DNA of 7,661 bases, from contig CAKUJT010000110.1 in the NCBI GenBank assembly GCA_934661765.1, positions 1-7,661 of the forward strand, in the 5' to 3' direction. This DNA comes from an uncultured Senegalimassilia sp. Its GTDB lineage: Bacteria; Actinomycetota; Coriobacteriia; Coriobacteriales; Eggerthellaceae. The notes beneath the pieces were generated by a model. The model worked only from the letters and a program-made list of their open reading frames with translations, was not told the origin of the DNA and did not search any database. Shown one piece after another: positions 5,018 through 7,661 of this stretch. Each line of letters opens with the position of its first letter. Positions within the stretch are counted from its first letter, which is position 1. Both the position numbers and the translations under genes were made by a program.

Positions 5018-6616
5018 TCACCTCTCAATCATCCCAATAAGGTTGTTTAATGTTGTCATAAGGTCTGCATCCGAAGATGTCAGTTCTTTAAGGGATGCTA
5101 CAACTTCACCCTGAACTTTTTCCAGTTCTTCATCAGTCTGTTTCATCTCTGCCAGAAGTGCGTTCAGATCAATTTCCTCTTCTTTTTCAAAATTATCTAC
5201 ATATCTTGGAATGTTTAGGTTAAAATCATTTTTCTCGATATCCTCAAAAGTTGCAAGAAAGGACTCTTTTTCTACTGTTTCACGTTTATGATAAAGTTTA
5301 AGAATAGAATCTATATGCTCGTCATTCATAGTATTCTGTTTCTTGCCTTTTTCAAATTTTTTAGAGGCATCTATGAACAATACATCACGTCCATCTCTGT
5401 GTTTTTTTAATACAATGATACAGGTAGGAATTGACGTATTGTAGAATAAATTCGCCGGCAATCCGATTACTGCATAAATATTTCCTGAACGAAGTAATTT
5501 TTCTCTTATTTTGCCTTCTGCTGCACCTCTGAATAATACTCCATGTGGCAATACAATAGCCATAGTTCCATTGCTTTTCAGATGGTATAATCCATGCAGG
5601 AGAAATGCATAATCAGCTTTTGATTTTGGTGCCAGTACTCCATATTCACTGAACCTTTCATCCTGTAAAAATCCTGTTGCTGCACTCCATTTTGCTGAAT
5701 ATGGTGGATTCATCAGTACCATATTAAAGTCTGTTTCTTCATCTGTTGGCCAATCACTGTCAAGGGTATCAGCATTACGGAGATTTTGATTTTCTGGTGA
5801 TATGCCATGAAGGAACATGTTCATTCTTGCAAGATTATAAGTAGATGTCATCAATTCCTGTCCATAGTATTTAATCCACGCAGGATCTTCTGAATATTTC
5901 TTTGCATTCAACAACAGCGATCCAGATCCCATGCATGGATCATATACGGACAACCCCTTTAGAGTTTCTTGTCCTGAAATTGCAATCTTGGTTAAAATCT
6001 TGGATACTGGCTGTGGTGTATAGAATTCTCCTGCCTTCTTTCCTGTTTCAGACGCAAACTGACCAATAAGATATTCATATGCGTTTCCTAATACATCTGC
6101 ATCTGTATTTAATAAATTTGCTTTATCAATTTCCTGAATCAAGCTGGATACTGTATCACTTTGTTTCTGGTCGCCTGTTCCAAGACGATTGGAATATAAG
6201 TCAATATCTGTAAACAAATCTGCAAATAACGGATCACTTTGTTCAATATTATTAAACGCTTTCTGTAATTGTTCGCGATTAAAAGAATTGTTTCTTGCAG
6301 CATCTGCAAAACAGGTATATGTCAATTCCGGTTCTATAATATAATGACATTCCTGATTAAGCTGTTCCTTTAATTCTTTTGCTGTTTCATCTTCCAGTGC
6401 TTCTTTGTATGCCTCTAATGCACTTTTTAACGACTCCGGTTTTTCATCATAAAGCAAATCATACACTTTAATCAAAAAAGAATCCGAAAGATATTTATAA
6501 AACACAATTCCCAGTAAATAATCTTTATATTCATTTGCGTCCATTTTGGAACGGAGTATGTCTGCCCCACTCCATAACACACTTATCAAGTCTTTGCTAT
6601 TCTCTAACTCTGCCAT
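5018..6616 (-). CDS. hsdM: HsdM, type I restriction-modification N6-adenine methyltransferase subunit
   Basis: HsdM transfers methyl groups from S-adenosylmethionine to adenine N6 at the site chosen by HsdS; an M2S core is the modification enzyme and the platform for HsdR. The 532 residues match the usual family length. Residues about 8-140 form the N-terminal helical HsdM domain. GEFYTP at 196-201 opens the methyltransferase domain, followed by motif I DPCMGSGS at 226-233 and the catalytic NPPY at 303-306. The C-terminal tail from about 480 is a charged coiled-coil-like segment that would contact HsdS. All key motifs are present. The ATG at 6616 follows GGAGGAGA with suitable spacing and lies downstream of an extended -10 promoter. 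The stop overlaps the ribosome binding site of hsdS, the usual coupled arrangement. It looks functional. Confidence 0.97.
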   Translation of the reverse strand: MAELENSKDLISVLWSGADILRSKMDANEYKDYLLGIVFYKYLSDSFLIKVYDLLYDEKPESLKSALEAYKEALEDETAKELKEQLNQECHYIIEPELTYTCFADAARNNSFNREQLQKAFNNIEQSDPLFADLFTDIDLYSNRLGTGDQKQSDTVSSLIQEIDKANLLNTDADVLGNAYEYLIGQFASETGKKAGEFYTPQPVSKILTKIAISGQETLKGLSVYDPCMGSGSLLLNAKKYSEDPAWIKYYGQELMTSTYNLARMNMFLHGISPENQNLRNADTLDSDWPTDEETDFNMVLMNPPYSAKWSAATGFLQDERFSEYGVLAPKSKADYAFLLHGLYHLKSNGTMAIVLPHGVLFRGAAEGKIREKLLRSGNIYAVIGLPANLFYNTSIPTCIIVLKKHRDGRDVLFIDASKKFEKGKKQNTMNDEHIDSILKLYHKRETVEKESFLATFEDIEKNDFNLNIPRYVDNFEKEEEIDLNALLAEMKQTDEELEKVQGEVVASLKELTSSDADLMTTLNNLIGMIER

Positions 6617-6620
6617 CGGT

Positions 6621-6628
6621 TCTCCTCC
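6621..6628 (-). promoter_or_regulatory. ribosome binding site of hsdM
   Basis: GGAGGAGA on the minus strand, with the GGAGG core seven bases before ATG 6616. It confirms the start. Confidence 0.8.
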
Positions 6629-6644
6629 ATTTTTAATCCCTTAT

Positions 6645-6654
6645 TCACATACGA
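6645..6654 (-). repeat. direct repeat copy 1, between the hsdM promoter and hsdM
   Basis: TCGTATGTGA on the minus strand is repeated exactly at 6733-6742; with flanks the match is 12 of 13. This copy is in the hsdM 5' leader, 28 bp upstream of the start codon. Confidence 0.45.
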
Positions 6655-6675
6655 CCATATGTTTTACTTGAACAA

Positions 6676-6704
6676 ATTATAGCATTCCTAGTATAAAATC
6701 ACAA
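6676..6704 (-). promoter_or_regulatory. promoter of the hsdM-hsdS-hsdR operon
   Basis: On the minus strand a consensus TATAAT (6681-6676) is preceded by TGC, making an extended -10. TTGTGA (6704-6699) stands 17 bp upstream as a -35 with four of six consensus bases. The expected start point is about 50-55 bp from the hsdM ATG. It is the only strong promoter seen upstream of the R-M genes. Confidence 0.7.
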
Positions 6705-6711
6705 TCATGAC

Positions 6712-6730
6712 ATGTAGCTTTCAACTACAT
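6712..6730. promoter_or_regulatory. inverted repeat just upstream of the -35 box, possible operator
   Basis: ATGTAG (6712-6717) and CTACAT (6725-6730) are perfect inverted arms separated by seven bases. The position directly upstream of the hsdM promoter would suit a regulator binding site. No regulator gene is in the window, so the role is a guess. Confidence 0.35.
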
Positions 6731-6732
6731 AA

Positions 6733-6742
6733 TCACATACGA
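6733..6742 (-). repeat. direct repeat copy 2, upstream of the hsdM promoter
   Basis: Second copy of TCGTATGTGA (minus strand), 88 bp from copy 1. The two copies bracket the promoter and the inverted repeat at 6712-6730. This copy also forms the end of the terminator at 6741-6771. Confidence 0.45.
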
Positions 6743-6771
6743 AAAGCACCTACCATTTCTGATAGATGCTT
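6741..6771 (-). terminator. Rho-independent terminator of the toxin-antitoxin remnant
   Basis: The minus-strand transcript forms a 12-bp stem (6771-6760 with 6755-6744) capped by a GAAA tetraloop, with two G-U pairs, followed by a short U-run. On the plus strand those two positions would be A-C mismatches, so it belongs to the minus strand. It begins 8 bp after the last stop codon of the PIN toxin remnant and would insulate hsdM from upstream transcription. Confidence 0.65.
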
Positions 6772-6779
6772 CAATCTTT

Positions 6780-6877
6780 TTACCTATACATATTTATAAA
6801 ATCAGCTGATGTAATAACAGGAATCTCTGAGTTTTTAAGAGGATATTCGTATCAATCAACAATACTGTATTTCTCAT
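6780..6877 (-). pseudogene. PIN-domain toxin (VapC-like) reduced to its two ends
   Basis: ATG 6877 begins MRNTVLLIDTNILL, the classic first strand of a PIN-domain ribonuclease, whose Asp is the first metal-binding residue. After Leu-Leu the frame turns to nonsense and stops at 6794. In another frame the DNA from 6836 to 6780 reads KNSEIPVITSADFINMYR and stops, which matches the usual C-terminal end of such toxins. About 100 residues of a normal 130-140 residue PIN protein are missing, with the join near 6836-6840 at a TTAAAA stretch. The start overlaps the upstream antitoxin-like ORF, as is usual for toxin-antitoxin pairs. Product certainly inactive; family assignment rests on the two motifs. 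Confidence 0.65.
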
Positions 6878-6998
6878 TCACTACTTTTTCTCTCTCAGCC
6901 TCGTAATCAATTAACTCTGTTGCTGCTTTTCTGGATGCCTCAAGTCTCGCAAAAGCCTCTAACTTGCTGTTATTATTTTTATCTTTCCATTTACTCAT
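6852..6998 (-). CDS. 48-residue antitoxin-like protein of a PIN toxin pair
   Basis: ATG 6998 follows GAGG by six bases and opens a 48-codon frame starting MSKWKDKNNNSKLEAF and ending DYEAEREKVVNEKYSIVD. The charged, helical sequence with a DY...EKY ending resembles the C-terminal toxin-binding tail of antitoxins paired with PIN toxins. Its last codons overlap the ATG of the PIN remnant. No DNA-binding domain is present, so it is short for an antitoxin. The frame is open for 29 more codons upstream beyond a TAG (7008-7010), so it may be the 3' part of a longer, broken antitoxin. With the toxin destroyed it has no partner here. Confidence 0.5.
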   Translation of the reverse strand: MSKWKDKNNNSKLEAFARLEASRKAATELIDYEAEREKVVNEKYSIVD

Positions 6999-7010
6999 AT
7001 CCAGCCTCTA

Positions 7011-7097
7011 AGCATCTGTCATCGACAGTCCTATTTTCCATATGTAATCTTTTACTGCGTATTCTGTCCAAATAACATCCTTTATTTTTAATTTGTT
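7011..7097 (-). pseudogene. possible N-terminal remnant of the antitoxin, cut by a TAG
   Basis: In the same frame as the 48-residue ORF, 29 codons upstream of the TAG at 7008-7010 read as protein-like sequence including VIWTEYAVKDYIWKIGLSM. There is no ATG at the beginning and the stretch overlaps the end of the Rpn-type tail by ten bases. If it belongs to the antitoxin, the gene lost both its start and its continuity. It could equally be chance. A small CTGTC/GACAG inverted repeat lies at 7016-7028. Confidence 0.25.
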
Positions 7098-7297
7098 TCA
7101 TTCTTTATCCATTCCGATACGGTCTCTATAGGAATTTTGAGTCCTTCTGCTATTCGAGAAACAGGCAAGCCCAATCTGTAAAAAGATATCGCATTTTCAA
7201 TTTTCCCTTCAATTTTTCCTGAATTATACCCGGCTTCATATTCTGCTTTTCGCAGCATCTTTTCTTCTTTCTCTTTATCATATTCAAATATACTCAT
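7088..7297 (-). pseudogene. C-terminal tail of an Rpn-family nuclease/putative transposase
   Basis: From ATG 7297 the frame reads MSIFEYDKEKEEKM, then a glycine/glutamate-rich helix (residues about 16-33, with GYNSGKIEGK) and a C-terminal helix-turn-helix-like end (ENAISFYRLGLPVSRIAEGL, then IPIETVSEWIK). This is the typical tail of Rpn/PD-(D/E)XK-family proteins (recombination-promoting nuclease, putative transposase). The catalytic PD-(D/E)XK domain of about 200 residues is absent. The frame is open back to 7372, but that ATG lies inside the -35 box of the promoter at 7344-7372 and no ribosome binding site precedes either start. I read it as a 3' remnant brought next to a promoter by deletion. 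Confidence 0.65.
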
Positions 7298-7307
7298 ACT
7301 AACAACC

Positions 7308-7378
7308 AATGCCTTGAAATTTAAAGAAATATGCTTTACGCTAAATATAGCACATATTGTTCTTTCATTCAAGGCATT
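7308..7378. repeat. inverted repeat with 11-bp perfect ends spanning the Rpn remnant's promoter
   Basis: AATGCCTTGAA at 7308-7318 and TTCAAGGCATT at 7368-7378 are exact inverted copies 49 bp apart. The inner sequences are also partly complementary (for example ATATGC at 7329-7334 against GCACATAT at 7350-7357), so the whole 71 bp can fold as an imperfect hairpin. It may be an operator, or a small inverted-repeat element that replaced the 5' part of the Rpn gene. Confidence 0.5.
7344..7372 (-). promoter_or_regulatory. sigma-A-type promoter upstream of the Rpn remnant
   Basis: On the minus strand TTGAAT (7372-7367) and TATATT (7349-7344) are separated by 17 bp, with TGC before the -10 hexamer making it extended. 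It points at the Rpn tail and then the toxin-antitoxin remnant. Confidence 0.55.
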
Positions 7379-7433
7379 TTATATTTTCTTTATATATTTT
7401 CACTCAATGTCTTTGGCTACGGTATCAACAACA

Positions 7434-7661
7434 TCACCACTCTCTGCTGATTCCCATCTCATCCAGCACAGCGGTAATGTCACCCATTCGGAAGCCGCGG
7501 CGCTGAAGGTATCCGTAAAGGCGACGCATTGCTTTGTCATCCAGGGTATCGCCAGGGCTGCATTTCTTCTTTATGGCGGTCCGGAGAAGGCTGGTCTCGT
7601 CCGGTTCTTCCAGGTCGCTGGCTTCTTCCCAGGCTTCAGATGCCACATCCCGGCTGATTCC
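7434..7661 (-). CDS. recX: RecX, C-terminal part (5' end outside the window)
   Basis: RecX binds RecA filaments and limits RecA activity in recombination and the SOS response. The visible 75 residues run in frame from the window edge (GISRDVASEAWEE) to TGA 7434. They contain the repeated three-helix units typical of RecX, including AMRRLYGYLQRRGFRMGD and a second GIS near the C-terminus, and end ISREW. The GTG at 7646 is probably an internal valine, not the start, because homologous sequence continues to the edge. The coding region is clearly more GC-rich than the genes to its left, as expected for core chromosome bordering acquired DNA. Confidence 0.8.
   Translation of the reverse strand, partial: GISRDVASEAWEEASDLEEPDETSLLRTAIKKKCSPGDTLDDKAMRRLYGYLQRRGFRMGDITAVLDEMGISREW

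Noticed and set aside
5014..5028. TTG at 5028 as the hsdS start
   Set aside because: ATG 5013 has AGAGG at the right distance and begins at the normal HsdS N-terminus; the TTG would add MRGEK and overlap hsdM.
7298..7372. ATG 7372 as the start of the Rpn tail
   Set aside because: It lies within the -35 box of the promoter and the added residues only partly resemble the family.
1..7661. CRISPR array, tRNA or rRNA genes
   Set aside because: No regularly spaced repeats and no cloverleaf or rRNA-like sequence was seen on either strand.

Overview
The window looks like chromosomal DNA from a low-GC Firmicute, most likely a gut Lachnospiraceae-type Clostridium relative. This rests on the AT-rich intergenic DNA, strong GGAGG-type ribosome binding sites, the style of the HsdM/HsdS/HsdR proteins, and an Rpn-family nuclease tail beside recX. 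Species is not determinable. Every confidently identified gene is on the minus strand, so gene order runs from right to left.

Right edge (about 6.78-7.66 kb): the C-terminal half of RecX enters from outside the window and is more GC-rich than the rest. Next comes a string of decayed accessory genes: the C-terminal tail of an Rpn-family nuclease/transposase behind an intact-looking promoter, then a small toxin-antitoxin remnant. In that remnant a 48-residue antitoxin-like ORF overlaps the start of a PIN-domain toxin whose middle has been deleted. A 12-bp-stem terminator follows it.

Centre (1.49-6.70 kb): a type I restriction-modification locus with its own extended -10 promoter, in the order hsdM, hsdS, hsdR. 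HsdM looks complete. HsdS is only a half subunit with one target-recognition domain (TRD), and its frame runs without a stop into hsdR. HsdR keeps its own ribosome binding site and ATG but is broken by a single in-frame TAG at codon 554; the same frame then continues for 437 codons to a normal C-terminus. The nuclease, Walker A and DECH motifs lie before the stop, and helicase motifs V and VI lie after it. The likely present state is a methyltransferase with a half-S subunit and a disabled or barely expressed restriction subunit.

Left (0.48-1.47 kb): a complete tyrosine recombinase follows hsdR. A 12-bp perfect inverted repeat (17 of 18 positions with one gap) flanks it, and its central 9 bp recur in the hsdS codons for Glu-Gln-Arg-Lys at the entry to the TRD. 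This suggests the locus is, or derives from, an invertible (phase-variable) hsdS system whose spare TRD cassettes were lost.

Far left (1-0.48 kb): no confident gene. The main feature is a 218-nt colinear hairpin of about 65 base pairs, accompanied by a separate 21-bp perfect palindrome.
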